From NCBI RefSeq assembly GCF_020216025.1, contig NZ_JAIWNC010000005.1, positions 308,799-372,798 of the forward strand: DNA of 64,000 bases, written 5' to 3'. The first letter of the stretch is position 1, and every line of letters begins with the position of its first letter. A model generated the notes under the pieces. That model was given only the letters and a program-made list of their open reading frames with translations. It ran no database searches and was not told the origin of the DNA. Of this stretch, positions 7,821 to 16,492 are shown in pieces. The DNA is from Jidongwangia harbinensis. GTDB taxonomy: Bacteria; Actinomycetota; Actinomycetes; Mycobacteriales; Micromonosporaceae. A program made the position numbers and the translations under genes.

Positions 7821-10469
7821 CTAGGCGGCGATCTCCCTACGTCGGGCCAGCACGGCCAGCCAGCGCCGCCTGGCGTTGTCCTCGCCGTCCAGCCAGGCCA
7901 CCGGCTCGAACCCCGCGGTGGAGACGTGCCCGGACGGCGCGATCGTGCTCAGCCACCAGGTGGCGACGTACGTGTAGCTGAAGTGCGTCCGGTTCGTCGT
8001 GATCAGCGCCAGAATCTGCCCGTGCACGTCCGTCGCGGCCGGCACGTCACCCAGCAGACAGTGCAGAAGGAGTTCCGCCAGCAACGGATGCAGGCCGTCG
8101 GACTGATATCCGGTTCGCCGGATGACCGCCAGGCTCTCCCGCGTCCGGGTGAAAACCTCTGCGGGCTCCGCCGCACCGATATCGGCCAGCGCGCAGGCAG
8201 CGAGCGCCCGCCCGACCCCGATGGGGCTGCCCATCCGCCGGTTGACCTCGAGCGCCTCGGCAGCCAGCGCCCGGGCTTCGGCCCCGCCTCGCCACGCTCT
8301 GCACCAGGCCAGATGTTCACGCACCAGGGCATCTTCGACCAGCGAACGGCCGGGCTCGGAGATGTCCACCGCGAGTCGGAACTGCTCCACGGCACGGTCC
8401 AGATCCGCGTTGGCGAGCAGGGTGAAACCGGTGAGCGTCGCCGCCGCTCGCCGAAGCCGGGGATGCTGTGACGACAGGCCGGACGCCCACCCCAGCACGG
8501 CCGGGAAGCGCCCGGCGCGTTCGTCGAGAATGGCGAGCCACCGCCGGGCGCGATCGCCGAAGGTGTCGGAGCGACGGGCCAGCCGGACGAGCAGCGGGCT
8601 CGCGTCGTCATTGCGGTCTAGACGGACCAGTACCTCGGCCCGCTCCAGTTCCAGCCAGACCGTGACGTACTCGCTCAGTCCCGGTTCGGCCGACGCGGCG
8701 TCGAGCAGTTCCAGCGCACGCGGCAGGCTGGCGGCATCGCGCGAGTACGCCGCCATGCAGCCGAGCACGATGGGACGACCCACCGAACCCTCGGGACCGG
8801 ACAACGTCTCCAATCTCTGGAGCACCTGCCACTGGCCGAGATCGCACATGGCCTTTCCGACGTCGAGCAGCCAGTCCGCCGGGATGGAGAATTCCAGGCT
8901 GAGGCACGCGGCGTCCAGAAATGCCTCGACCAGACGGCTCCGGTACGCGTGCGCGCCCTGCCCGACGTCGTCGGCGATCTCCGTCCGCAGGAACTCCACC
9001 GTCCGCGTCGCCGCGTCGTTCCACTCCTGGTCCGACCAGGGATCACCGGAGACCGCATCGTGCTCGCGGATGGACGACCGCAGGGTGTCGTGCATCGAGT
9101 ACTCCAGCCACCCGGACCGGTCCTGCTTCACGAAGTGCCTGGCCATGAACCGGTGGATGGTGGCGTCCCGGTAGTCCGGCACAGCGGCGTGCAACAGGTC
9201 CCGGTTGAACGCGGAGACCAGTGCCGCAGCCCGCAGGAGCTGCCGCTCCGCCGAATCGAGATCCCGGACCACCCGCGTCACCAGATGCGGCAGGGTCGTG
9301 CCGAAGTCTTCCGCTCGGGGCTCGCCGCGACCGGCCAGACCGTCGAAATGCTCCGCGGAAAGATCCAGGTAGAGCGGGAGCCCTTCCGATCCCGCCACGA
9401 TGCGGCGGCGAATCGCCGCGGGGATCGCCGGAGCGCCATCGATCTGCAGCCGCTGTGTCAGATAACGCTCACAGTCTTCCTCCGAGAGCGCCCCCAGCAG
9501 CCACTGCCGGCGGAGCGCCCCGGACAAATCCAGTCCCGGCCAGCACTCCGGTCCGGCGTACTTCAGGTCGACCGCGCGTTCGGGCTCCGCCCAGGTCACC
9601 TGTGACCGGCCGGTGATGACGAACAGCACGTTGGGCATCAGATAGACGAGGCGGCTCAGCGCGTCTTCGACACCGTGCGGCTCCCGACGGTGCGCCTGCA
9701 CCATCTCCCAGGTGTCGAGGAAGATCACCACCGCGGCGTCGTGCTCGCGCTGATAGCGCTCCAGATCCCAGGCCAGCAGCACCGGCAGGAACAACCGGGC
9801 CAGATCCGGGGACGGCTCGTTGAGCAGCGGCTCGAAGTACGGGCAGTCGCGAAGCACCGCCGCCTTCTCGACCTTGGCCACCAGACCGTCCTTGATCAGC
9901 GTGCCCAGCCGCCAGGCCGCCCCGACCAGCCCGGCGCCGCCCAGGAAGGCGTCGAGCCCGGACTGGATGTGCTCGGACATGCCAGTCCTCTCGTTGATCG
10001 AGTTCAACGTGGACCTACGATCGAGGAACTCGGCCAACGGTTGCCCTGGATGCTTGCGTTCCCAGTACGTCGAGAAGGCCAGGTCGAAGGCGTGCAGTTC
10101 CCCAGTCAGCTGCCCCAGACAACGACGCAGCCGGAGCAGCATCACCTCCGGGTCGAACGTCGACAGATTGGCGAAGTCGATCCGGGCCGAGACGCGTCGC
10201 TCCGGCACCGGAACCTCGCCCGCGTCGAATCGCCGCTGCAGCTCCCGGGACAACGTGCTCTTGCCGATCCCGCCCATCCCGTAGAACACGAGAACGTTGT
10301 CCCGCCCCGTTCGCAGGTCCTCGGTCAGGCGCGGGTGTTCTCTCCGCTGCACCTGCAGCCCGCGTATCGCCGACTCGAAGGCGACCATCTCGTCCACCCG
10401 ATTGGTGAAGATCGTGTTTGACGTGATGGCGGGCGTGGACGAAACGGCGAACAGTCGCTCCAAGTCCAC
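7821..10469 (-). CDS. STAND-class NTPase with helical-repeat C-terminus
   Basis: An 882-residue protein. The NTPase has Walker A GMGGIGKST at residues 64-72 and Walker B VVIFLDTWE near 245, with a winged-helix-like region around 400-470. From about 520 to the end, pairs of amphipathic helices rich in Ala, Leu and Arg resemble TPR repeats. This is the STAND architecture (NB-ARC/AP-ATPase relatives) of regulators and immune sensors, where the repeats sense a ligand and ATP drives oligomerisation. No effector domain precedes the P-loop. GTG 10469 has an excellent Shine-Dalgarno (GGGGAGG). Third codon positions carry more A/T than neighbouring genes, hinting at recent transfer. It is divergent from an MFS gene. 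Confidence 0.8.
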   Translation of the reverse strand: MDLERLFAVSSTPAITSNTIFTNRVDEMVAFESAIRGLQVQRREHPRLTEDLRTGRDNVLVFYGMGGIGKSTLSRELQRRFDAGEVPVPERRVSARIDFANLSTFDPEVMLLRLRRCLGQLTGELHAFDLAFSTYWERKHPGQPLAEFLDRRSTLNSINERTGMSEHIQSGLDAFLGGAGLVGAAWRLGTLIKDGLVAKVEKAAVLRDCPYFEPLLNEPSPDLARLFLPVLLAWDLERYQREHDAAVVIFLDTWEMVQAHRREPHGVEDALSRLVYLMPNVLFVITGRSQVTWAEPERAVDLKYAGPECWPGLDLSGALRRQWLLGALSEEDCERYLTQRLQIDGAPAIPAAIRRRIVAGSEGLPLYLDLSAEHFDGLAGRGEPRAEDFGTTLPHLVTRVVRDLDSAERQLLRAAALVSAFNRDLLHAAVPDYRDATIHRFMARHFVKQDRSGWLEYSMHDTLRSSIREHDAVSGDPWSDQEWNDAATRTVEFLRTEIADDVGQGAHAYRSRLVEAFLDAACLSLEFSIPADWLLDVGKAMCDLGQWQVLQRLETLSGPEGSVGRPIVLGCMAAYSRDAASLPRALELLDAASAEPGLSEYVTVWLELERAEVLVRLDRNDDASPLLVRLARRSDTFGDRARRWLAILDERAGRFPAVLGWASGLSSQHPRLRRAAATLTGFTLLANADLDRAVEQFRLAVDISEPGRSLVEDALVREHLAWCRAWRGGAEARALAAEALEVNRRMGSPIGVGRALAACALADIGAAEPAEVFTRTRESLAVIRRTGYQSDGLHPLLAELLLHCLLGDVPAATDVHGQILALITTNRTHFSYTYVATWWLSTIAPSGHVSTAGFEPVAWLDGEDNARRRWLAVLARRREIAA

Positions 10470-10604
10470 AATGCCTCCCCTTTTCGACTAGCTTAGCGGA
10501 CCGGCGACACCCTGCCGTCCCCTGGCATTTCGCCTGGCCACCGGCCGTTTTCTCGCCTTTCGGCGGTATAGTGCTCGGGTGATCGGACATCGCGCGGTGG
10601 CTGA

Positions 10605-11792
10605 ATGACGAGTGCCGTGTACCCGGCCGGCACGATTCGCCGCTTAGCCGCCGCACGCATGGCCTCGGTGGGTGGCGGCGCCGCCGCTTACGCCGCAATT
10701 GTCTTCCAGGTGCTGGAGAAGACCGGGGACACGTTCGCAGTCGTCGCGGTCATGCTGGCCACCACCGGCCTGCAGAGCATCGTGTTGCCGTTCGCCGGAA
10801 AGTGGGCGGACCACCTGGGCAGACGCCGAGTGATGATCGTTTCGGACGTCGTCGCGGCCGCGATATTCGTGGTGCTGGCCCGGGATCTCTCGGCCACTCA
10901 ACTTGTCGTACTGGCGGGACTGGCCGCGATCGCCGAGGCACCGTTCCTGCCCGCCTCGGCGGCCGCAGTGCCGGACATCGTCGCCGGTGAACACATCTCC
11001 CGGGCCAACGGCACGCTGAGCTCCGCGACCAGTCTGGGTCGTACCGCCGGACCAGTACTCGCCATTCCCCTGCTCGCTCTGGACGGACCGCAGCTCGTCT
11101 ATCTCTGCAACGCAGTGACTTTTCTGATATCCGCCGCTCTCGTCTTCTCCGTCACCATTTCACCGCCCTCCAGGGAGCCCGGCAGTCCGATCGGGATGCG
11201 CAGCGCGGCGCGCTTCATCAGAGCGACGCCTGCGGTGTACCTCATTCTCATCTCATCACTGACCGCCTACATTTCGACGAGCTTCGCCATGGTGGCGGAG
11301 CCGATTCTCGCCGACGATTTCGACGTCGGCGTGATTGGTTACAACCTGATGGGCGCCGGTTGGGGCCTCGGCCTCGTGCTGGGCGGATGGTTCGGCGGCC
11401 GGAATCTGAAGTCCGCGACCGAGCCCCGGGCGCTCTTGCTCGGGCGCGTGGTCATGGGCGTCGGGATAGCAACGGTGCCACTGGCGCCCTGGTTCTCCGC
11501 CGTGCCGGCCCTGATGATGGTCGGGGGCTTCGGCAGCGGAGTGGTACTGGTGGCCATGCACTCTCAATTGCAGAGACACTCCCCGGAACGCATCCGCAGC
11601 ACCGTCTTCGCGTTCTTTGAAGCAGTCGGCGCATCCGCCTTCGTGTTCGGTGTCCTGCTCGCCGGAGTGGCCGTTGAAGGGCTCGGACTGCGACCGGCGT
11701 ACCTCCTCGCCGGTGTCGGCACCCTCCTCACCGCAATACCGCTCTACCTCAATCTGCGAAGGTCCGCGGCCGCTCGAGAAAGCGGCGTTTGA
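10605..11792 (+). CDS. MFS transporter
   Basis: A 395-residue membrane protein with about twelve hydrophobic segments. The loop between segments 2 and 3 carries GKWADHLGRRRVMIVSD, the MFS motif A. Overall layout resembles drug/siderophore exporters of the EntS-like branch. ATG 10605 follows a weak ribosome binding site. A/T at third positions is clearly more frequent than in surrounding genes (for example the stretch near 11110-11300), matching the divergent STAND NTPase and suggesting the pair arrived together. The substrate is unknown. Confidence 0.88.
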   Translation: MTSAVYPAGTIRRLAAARMASVGGGAAAYAAIVFQVLEKTGDTFAVVAVMLATTGLQSIVLPFAGKWADHLGRRRVMIVSDVVAAAIFVVLARDLSATQLVVLAGLAAIAEAPFLPASAAAVPDIVAGEHISRANGTLSSATSLGRTAGPVLAIPLLALDGPQLVYLCNAVTFLISAALVFSVTISPPSREPGSPIGMRSAARFIRATPAVYLILISSLTAYISTSFAMVAEPILADDFDVGVIGYNLMGAGWGLGLVLGGWFGGRNLKSATEPRALLLGRVVMGVGIATVPLAPWFSAVPALMMVGGFGSGVVLVAMHSQLQRHSPERIRSTVFAFFEAVGASAFVFGVLLAGVAVEGLGLRPAYLLAGVGTLLTAIPLYLNLRRSAAARESGV

Positions 11793-11841
11793 CCGGCGTC
11801 AAGCGGGGAATGCGGCTGTCCCCAATGGAGGTGAGGGAAAC

Positions 11842-12291
11842 ATGGTCACCAGATCCACCGCGGGCGATTCGGTCGCCCGCACCGCAGTCCAGAAGGCGGC
11901 ACTCGCCGTCGCCGCCGTGTTCGCGCTCGTCGGCGTGCTCGGCTTCATCCCCGGCATCACCACGAACTACGGCGACATGACGTTCGCCGGGCACCACTCC
12001 GACGCTCTGCTCCTCGGCGTCTTCCAGGTGTCCATCCTGCACAACATCGTCCACCTGCTCTTCGGCCTCGCCGGGTTCGCCCTGGCCCGGACGGTCTCCG
12101 GTGCCCGGAACTACCTGATCGGCGGCGGCGCGGTCTACCTCGTGCTGTGGCTGTACGGCCTGGTCGTCGGCGACAACAGTTCGGCCAACTTCGTCCCGGT
12201 CAACACCGCGGACGACTGGCTGCACCTGTTCCTCGGCCTGGGCATGATCGCCCTCGGCCTGCTCACCACCCGCCGGGCCGTCCGCGCCTGA
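11842..12291 (+). CDS. DUF4383 membrane protein
   Basis: A 149-residue protein with four predicted membrane helices: residues about 18-38 (AVAAVFALVGVLGFIPG), 60-80 with the HNIVHLLFGLAGFALA segment typical of DUF4383, 90-108 and 123-140. Function is unknown; the family is common in actinobacteria, often beside stress genes. ATG 11842 has a strong Shine-Dalgarno (GGAGGTGAGGG) and excludes a longer in-frame extension to 11617 that overlaps the MFS gene. It is followed by a strong terminator. Confidence 0.88.
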   Translation: MVTRSTAGDSVARTAVQKAALAVAAVFALVGVLGFIPGITTNYGDMTFAGHHSDALLLGVFQVSILHNIVHLLFGLAGFALARTVSGARNYLIGGGAVYLVLWLYGLVVGDNSSANFVPVNTADDWLHLFLGLGMIALGLLTTRRAVRA

Positions 12292-12305
12292 CCGAACGCT
12301 GTTTC

Positions 12306-12341
12306 CGAGTGCGCCCTCCCACCCCCGGGAGGGCGCACTCG
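12306..12341 (+). terminator. Strong hairpin terminator after the DUF4383 gene
   Basis: A perfect 15-bp stem (CGAGTGCGCCCTCCC at 12306-12320 pairing with 12327-12341) with loop ACCCCC, 15 nt after the stop codon. No T-tract follows, as is common in high-GC actinobacteria. Confidence 0.8.
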
Positions 12342-12689
12342 TGTGTATGCCCTCGGGGACCGGGCGCGGACTCGCCGCCTGTTGATCACCGCCAGTGGAC
12401 TCAGCAAGGGCACCCGAGCGACAGGGCCGCCTCGGGATCCTGTGGTCTCGGAGCGGGTCGCCTCGACGGACGATCATCGGCTCCGGGTAGCCATGCCCGC
12501 GGATCTTGGAGGGCGAGGCGGGTGCCGCCGCGTGTGGTTTCTCGGTGCACAGCGCGCCATAACTCTGCACGCTGCCCTCGGGCACCAGGGATGCGTGGAG
12601 TTGCGGCACCCAGCGCGCCGCAACTCCGCACACCATGGCCGGGAGAGACTCCGAAGTCGCCGGCGACGGCCTACCGCTACCGACGCAGA
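12342..12689. repeat. Non-coding gap with an inverted repeat and a duplicated 20-bp segment
   Basis: No convincing gene is seen between the two terminators; reading frames here lack the strong third-position GC bias of the window. It contains an 11-bp stem (GGAGTTGCGGC at 12597-12607 with 12617-12627). A 20-bp segment starting CAGCGCGCC occurs at 12550-12569 and again at 12611-12630 with 17 of 20 identical. It may be a decayed gene or a structured RNA; nothing decides between these. Confidence 0.4.
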
Positions 12690-12726
12690 AGGAACCGGGT
12701 TGCCGCGAAGGGGCGACCCGGTTCCT
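12690..12726 (-). terminator. Hairpin terminator of the Mn catalase gene
   Basis: A stem of 15 positions (12690-12704 with 12712-12726; AGGAACCGGGT arm, one G-T wobble) with a 7-nt loop, 14 nt beyond the catalase stop on the minus strand. Confidence 0.7.
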
Positions 12727-12740
12727 CGTTGTTGCACCGC

Positions 12741-13655
12741 TCAGTCGAGCGCACCCTTGATCTTGTTCACCACGTTGGCGACGCCCTGGGCGTGGGCGGC
12801 CCCGCCGGTGCCGGGCTTGCCCTTGCCCATCGAGCCGTCGTACGTGGCGTACAGCTTCGGGTCCGGCGCCGGGCCCAGCGGCCGGTCGTCGGTGAGCGGC
12901 TGCGCGTCGGGCACGTACTCGATCTCCTCGCCCAGCAGCGACGTGCCCTGCGCCCAGCGGCCTTCGCCGGCGGTGCTCGCCGGGTCGAAGCTGTAGAACG
13001 TCCGGCGGGCGAAGTCCTTCTCCTCGTCGGCGTTCGACTGCTCGATGCCGCTGTCCACCAGACCGTCCGCGATCAGCTGCTCGATGCCGAGCAGCCACTG
13101 CTGCTGGTGGTACGTGTCCCGGGCCAGGTTGAACTGCAGCATGTCCTTCACGCCACGGTCGTCCGTCATGTTGTAGACGCGGCTGGTCATCAGCCGGCTC
13201 TGCGCCTCGGCGGCGACGTTGGACCGGAAGTCGGTCAGCAGGTTGCCACTGGCGATGATGTAGCCGGTGTTCCACGGCACGCCGGCCGCGTCCCGGGGCA
13301 GCGCGCCGCCGCCGGTGACGATCGCGTGCTGCGGGTTCATCCCACCGATCACCGCGGCCAGCACCGGGTTGGCGGCCACCGCCTTCTCGGTGGTCTCGCT
13401 CGGCGCGCCTTCGAGCAGTCGCGCCAGCATGGTGGTGAGCATTTCCACGTGACCGATCTCCTCGGTCGCGATGTCCATGATCATGTCCTTGTACTTGCCC
13501 GGGACGCGGCAGTTCCAGCCCTGCCAGAGGTACTGCATCATCACGGTCATCTCGCCGAACTGGCCACCGACGAGTTCTTGCATCTTCGCAGCCAGCAGCG
13601 CGTCCGGCTTTTCCGGCTTGGCCTGGAACTGCAGGTGATCCACGTGCTTGAACAT
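12741..13655 (-). CDS. Manganese (non-haem) catalase
   Basis: A 304-residue ferritin-like protein. Metal-ligand motifs are visible: QELVGGQFGEMTVMMQYLWQ early, ATEEIGHVEM near residue 70 (ExxH) and the later helix with MLQFNLARDTYHQQQW (ExxH-like second site region). The C-terminal Gly/Lys-rich tail is typical. It disproportionates hydrogen peroxide in the cytoplasm with a di-manganese centre. ATG 13655 has GGAGG seven nt upstream; an in-frame start four codons earlier is less well placed. It is divergent from the DUF2243 gene, sharing the 112-bp region that holds the first triple half-site motif, and is near an Nramp manganese importer. Confidence 0.92.
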   Translation of the reverse strand: MFKHVDHLQFQAKPEKPDALLAAKMQELVGGQFGEMTVMMQYLWQGWNCRVPGKYKDMIMDIATEEIGHVEMLTTMLARLLEGAPSETTEKAVAANPVLAAVIGGMNPQHAIVTGGGALPRDAAGVPWNTGYIIASGNLLTDFRSNVAAEAQSRLMTSRVYNMTDDRGVKDMLQFNLARDTYHQQQWLLGIEQLIADGLVDSGIEQSNADEEKDFARRTFYSFDPASTAGEGRWAQGTSLLGEEIEYVPDAQPLTDDRPLGPAPDPKLYATYDGSMGKGKPGTGGAAHAQGVANVVNKIKGALD

Positions 13656-13704
13656 CAAGACCTCCAAGATGATCGGTACGGCACGTCCACTGGGCTACCC
13701 GGCC

Positions 13705-13745
13705 ACCTGGCCCGTCCGGGTCACCCGGTGGCCCGGGCGTGACAC
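13705..13745. promoter_or_regulatory. Triple half-site regulatory motif, copy A
   Basis: Contains TGGCCC-N4-GGGTCA followed by N5 and TGGCCC, so three half-sites form two overlapping dyads. Over 41 bp it matches copy B (15140-15180) at 36 positions. The ATG of the DUF2243 gene lies exactly 63 bp from the motif start, as for copy B and Nramp. It also lies in the divergent region upstream of Mn catalase. The GGGYCA-type dyads recall boxes bound by NarL/DosR-class regulators, one of which is encoded at 16493. Confidence 0.65.
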
Positions 13746-13767
13746 GTTCGCCGGGCATGACGCCGGC

Positions 13768-14265
13768 ATGGCTCACCTCTTGCGTACGCCCGGAATCCTG
13801 CTCGGGGCCGGGCTGGGCGCCTTCGTCGACGGCATCGTCCTGCACCAGCTGCTGCAGTGGCATCACCTGCTCACCAGCACCGACACCGACCGGATCGGAG
13901 TGCCGTACTACTCCCCCGAAACGGTGCCGGGGCTGCGGATGAACACCCTGTGGGACGGCCTGTTCCACCTGGTCGCCTGGCTGTTCGTGCTGGCCGGGAT
14001 CGCCTCGCTGTACGCCCGTGTCACGTCCGGCCGGCGCCAGGTGTGGACGTCCCGGGCACTGTACGGCTGGATGCTCGTCGGGTGGGGACTGTTCAACCTG
14101 GTGGAGGGGCTGATCGACCACCAGATCCTGGGCGTGCACCACGTGCGTACCGGACCGGGCCAGCTGGCCTGGGACCTCGCCTTCCTGGCGTTCGGCGCAC
14201 TGCTGGTGGCGGCCGGCTGGGCGATCCGGCGTGGCGCCCGCGAGGTGCCCGCGGCCCGGTCGTGA
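13768..14265 (+). CDS. DUF2243 membrane protein
   Basis: A 165-residue protein with four predicted membrane helices. The N-terminus carries the DUF2243 hallmark GAFVDGIVLHQLLQWHH with several His residues inside or near the membrane, then WDGLFHLVAW and LVEGLIDHQILGVHHV. These clustered His residues suggest haem or metal binding (inference). ATG 13768 is supported by the fixed distance to motif A and by similarity starting at MAHLL. The stop codon overlaps the next start (GTGA), so it is translationally coupled to the CtaG-like gene. Confidence 0.88.
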   Translation: MAHLLRTPGILLGAGLGAFVDGIVLHQLLQWHHLLTSTDTDRIGVPYYSPETVPGLRMNTLWDGLFHLVAWLFVLAGIASLYARVTSGRRQVWTSRALYGWMLVGWGLFNLVEGLIDHQILGVHHVRTGPGQLAWDLAFLAFGALLVAAGWAIRRGAREVPAARS

Positions 14266-15041
14266 CCGGACACGGATCCACCGGCGCCGCCGGGCCCGCG
14301 GTGATCCTGCTGCTGGCGCTGGGGTACGACCTGCTGAGCCTGCGCGCCCCCGGCTGGAGCCGATGGCGTGCCGCCGCGTTCCTGGCCGGCTGCGCGGTGC
14401 TGGTCGCCGGGCTGGCCTGGCCGGTGCACGATCTCACCGGTCACACGGCGCACCATCTGCTGGTGGCCATGGTCGCGCCGCTCGGGCTGGTGCTGGGCGC
14501 GCCGGTGACGCTGCTGTTGCGGACGCTGCCGGTGACCGCGGCCCGGCGGCTGACCCGGGTGCTGCGCAGCCGGCCGATACGGTGCGGCACGCATCCGCTG
14601 ACCGCGCTGATGCTGACGGTCGGCGGCCCGGGCACGCTCTACCTGACCCCGCTGTACGCCCGCACGCTCACCGAGCCGGCGCTGCACGACCTGGTGACGC
14701 TCCACTTCGTACTCTCGGGGATCCTGTTCGCCTGGGTGATCGCCGGGCCCGACCCGGCACCGCACCGGCCGTCGGTGCCGGCGCGGCTGATCCTGCTGGG
14801 CGTCGCCATCGGCGCACACGCCGCGCTCTCCCAACTGCTGTATGCCGGCGTGTTCGTGCAGGTGCCGGTCACCGCCGCGGACCGGCAGGCCGCGGCCACG
14901 CTGATGTACTACGGCGGCGACCTGGCCGAGCTGGCGCTGGCGTTCGCGCTCCTGCAGTCCCGCGGACGCCCGCGTTCCACTGGAGCGCTCCGGTGGAACA
15001 CGGCCGCGGCAACATCCCGCCCAGGCGCGCCGGCGAGGTGA
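14262..15041 (+). CDS. CtaG-like cytochrome c oxidase assembly factor (Caa3_CtaG family)
   Basis: A 259-residue protein with six to seven membrane helices. Family motifs include GHTAHHLLVAMVAPLGLVLG (His pair and Pro in a helix) and YLTPLYARTL. Members help deliver copper to haem-copper oxidases. GTG 14262 overlaps the DUF2243 stop. The natural family end is around the LAFALL helix; the last 25 residues (from about 14970) are translated from a dispersed palindromic repeat, so the C-terminus appears to have been replaced by that repeat. Confidence 0.82.
   Translation: MTGHGSTGAAGPAVILLLALGYDLLSLRAPGWSRWRAAAFLAGCAVLVAGLAWPVHDLTGHTAHHLLVAMVAPLGLVLGAPVTLLLRTLPVTAARRLTRVLRSRPIRCGTHPLTALMLTVGGPGTLYLTPLYARTLTEPALHDLVTLHFVLSGILFAWVIAGPDPAPHRPSVPARLILLGVAIGAHAALSQLLYAGVFVQVPVTAADRQAAATLMYYGGDLAELALAFALLQSRGRPRSTGALRWNTAAATSRPGAPAR
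14974..14999. repeat. Dispersed palindromic repeat, copy 1 (inside the CtaG-like 3' end)
   Basis: GTTCCACTGGAGC followed by its reverse complement with one mismatch (A to G), centred on AGC|GCT between 14986 and 14987. The same core is found at 53196-53243 and 54364-54409. Confidence 0.75.
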
Positions 15042-15139
15042 TCCGGCCGGGCGGGTACGGAGCCGCGCATGACGGGCGCCGCGGTTGCCGGTCGTTGACG
15101 CCGGGCCACGTGGGGTACGTGACCGATACGTCCGGCCGA

Positions 15140-15180
15140 ACCTGGCCCGGCCGGGTCAGCGGATGGCCCGGGCGTGTCAC
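15140..15180. promoter_or_regulatory. Triple half-site regulatory motif, copy B
   Basis: Same structure as copy A (TGGCCC-N4-GGGTCA-N5-TGGCCC) with 36 of 41 bp identical. Its start lies 63 bp before the ATG of the Nramp gene, the same distance as for copy A and its gene. Confidence 0.65.
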
Positions 15181-15202
15181 CGGCCCAGGGAACGGGCAGT
15201 CC

Positions 15203-16453
15203 ATGGTCGTCCTCGATGTTGCCCAATCGGTAGCCCTGCCGCTGCGACGCCGCGTCGCCCGGGTCGCGCCCTGGTTCGGTCCCGCCTTCGTGGCGGCCAT
15301 CGCCTACGCCGACCCGGGGAACTTCGCCACCAACTTCACCGGCGGGGCCACGTACGGGCACCTGCTGGTCTGGGTGATCGTGGCGGCCAACCTGATGGCG
15401 ATGCTGATCCAGTCGCTCTCCGCCAAGCTGGGCCTGGTCACCGGCAACGACCTGCCGGAACTGTGCCGCCGCCATCTGCCCCGGCGGGTGTCCCGGGGCC
15501 TGTGGGTGCAGGCCGAACTGGTCGCCATGGCCACCGACCTCGCCGAGATCATCGGTGGGGCGCTGGCGCTGTACCTGCTGTTCGGCGTTCCGCTGCCGAT
15601 CGGCGGCCTGATCACCTGCGTGGTGGCGTTCGCGCTGCTCGGCCTGCAACGGCGGGGCGTGCGGCGGTACGAGTCGGTGATCGCCGGCCTGCTCGGGGTG
15701 ATCCTGCTCGGGTTCCTCTACAACACCCTGCGCGCCGGGGCCGACGCGGGCGCGGTGGCCGGTGGGATGGTGCCCTCGTTCGCCGGGGTGGACAGCGTTC
15801 TGCTCGCCACCGGCATCCTGGGTGCCACCGTCATGCCGCACGTCATCTACCTGCACTCGGCGCTCACCAAGACCCGATCCGGCCGGGACGCCGGCGACCT
15901 GCGGCTGGCGTTGCGCTGCCAGCGCGCCGACACGCTGCTGGCACTGGGGCTGGCCGGGCTGATCAACCTGGCCATGCTGATCATCGCGGCCCGGCTCTTC
16001 TTCGGGTCCGGCATCCCGGGTACGGACAGTCTGGAGGGCATCCACGCGGGGCTGGGCGCCACCATGGACTCGCACGCCGCCCTGGCGTTCGCGATCGCCC
16101 TGCTGGCGTCCGGCTTCGCGTCGTCCAGTGTGGGCACCCACGCTGGTCAGGTGGTCATGCAGGGCTTCATCAACCGGACCATCCCGCTCACCCTGCGCCG
16201 GCTGCTCACCATGGCGCCGGCGATGGCGGTGCTGCTGCTCGGCGTGGACCCGACGGCGGCGCTGGTGTGGTCGCAGGTGGTGTTGTCGTTCGGTGTGCCG
16301 TTCGCGCTGGTCCCGCTGGTCTGGCTGACCCGCCGCCGGGACATCATGGGCGCGCACGTCAACCACCGGGCGACCACCGTGGCGGCGGGTGTGGTAGCCG
16401 CACTGATCATCGCGCTGAACGTCTTCCTTCTGGTCCGGACATTCGCCGTTTGA
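15203..16453 (+). CDS. mntH: Nramp-family divalent metal (Mn2+/Fe2+) transporter
   Basis: A 416-residue protein with about eleven membrane helices. Helix 1 carries the metal-binding DPGN (YADPGNFATN) and helix 6 carries MPH (VMPHVIYLHS), both diagnostic of Nramp. It imports manganese or iron by proton symport. ATG 15203 is chosen because the conserved part starts soon after and because of the fixed distance to motif B; the frame is open far upstream but overlaps the CtaG-like gene. Nearness to Mn catalase fits a manganese role. Confidence 0.9.
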   Translation: MVVLDVAQSVALPLRRRVARVAPWFGPAFVAAIAYADPGNFATNFTGGATYGHLLVWVIVAANLMAMLIQSLSAKLGLVTGNDLPELCRRHLPRRVSRGLWVQAELVAMATDLAEIIGGALALYLLFGVPLPIGGLITCVVAFALLGLQRRGVRRYESVIAGLLGVILLGFLYNTLRAGADAGAVAGGMVPSFAGVDSVLLATGILGATVMPHVIYLHSALTKTRSGRDAGDLRLALRCQRADTLLALGLAGLINLAMLIIAARLFFGSGIPGTDSLEGIHAGLGATMDSHAALAFAIALLASGFASSSVGTHAGQVVMQGFINRTIPLTLRRLLTMAPAMAVLLLGVDPTAALVWSQVVLSFGVPFALVPLVWLTRRRDIMGAHVNHRATTVAAGVVAALIIALNVFLLVRTFAV

Positions 16454-16492
16454 TGATGGATTCGCGGGGCACTCCGCCGCCATGTCGTGGAG

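Noticed and set aside
7821..10469. Calling the STAND NTPase an Avs-type anti-phage protein
   Set aside because: No N-terminal nuclease or other effector domain is visible and no defence neighbours are present, so only the broad STAND class is supported.
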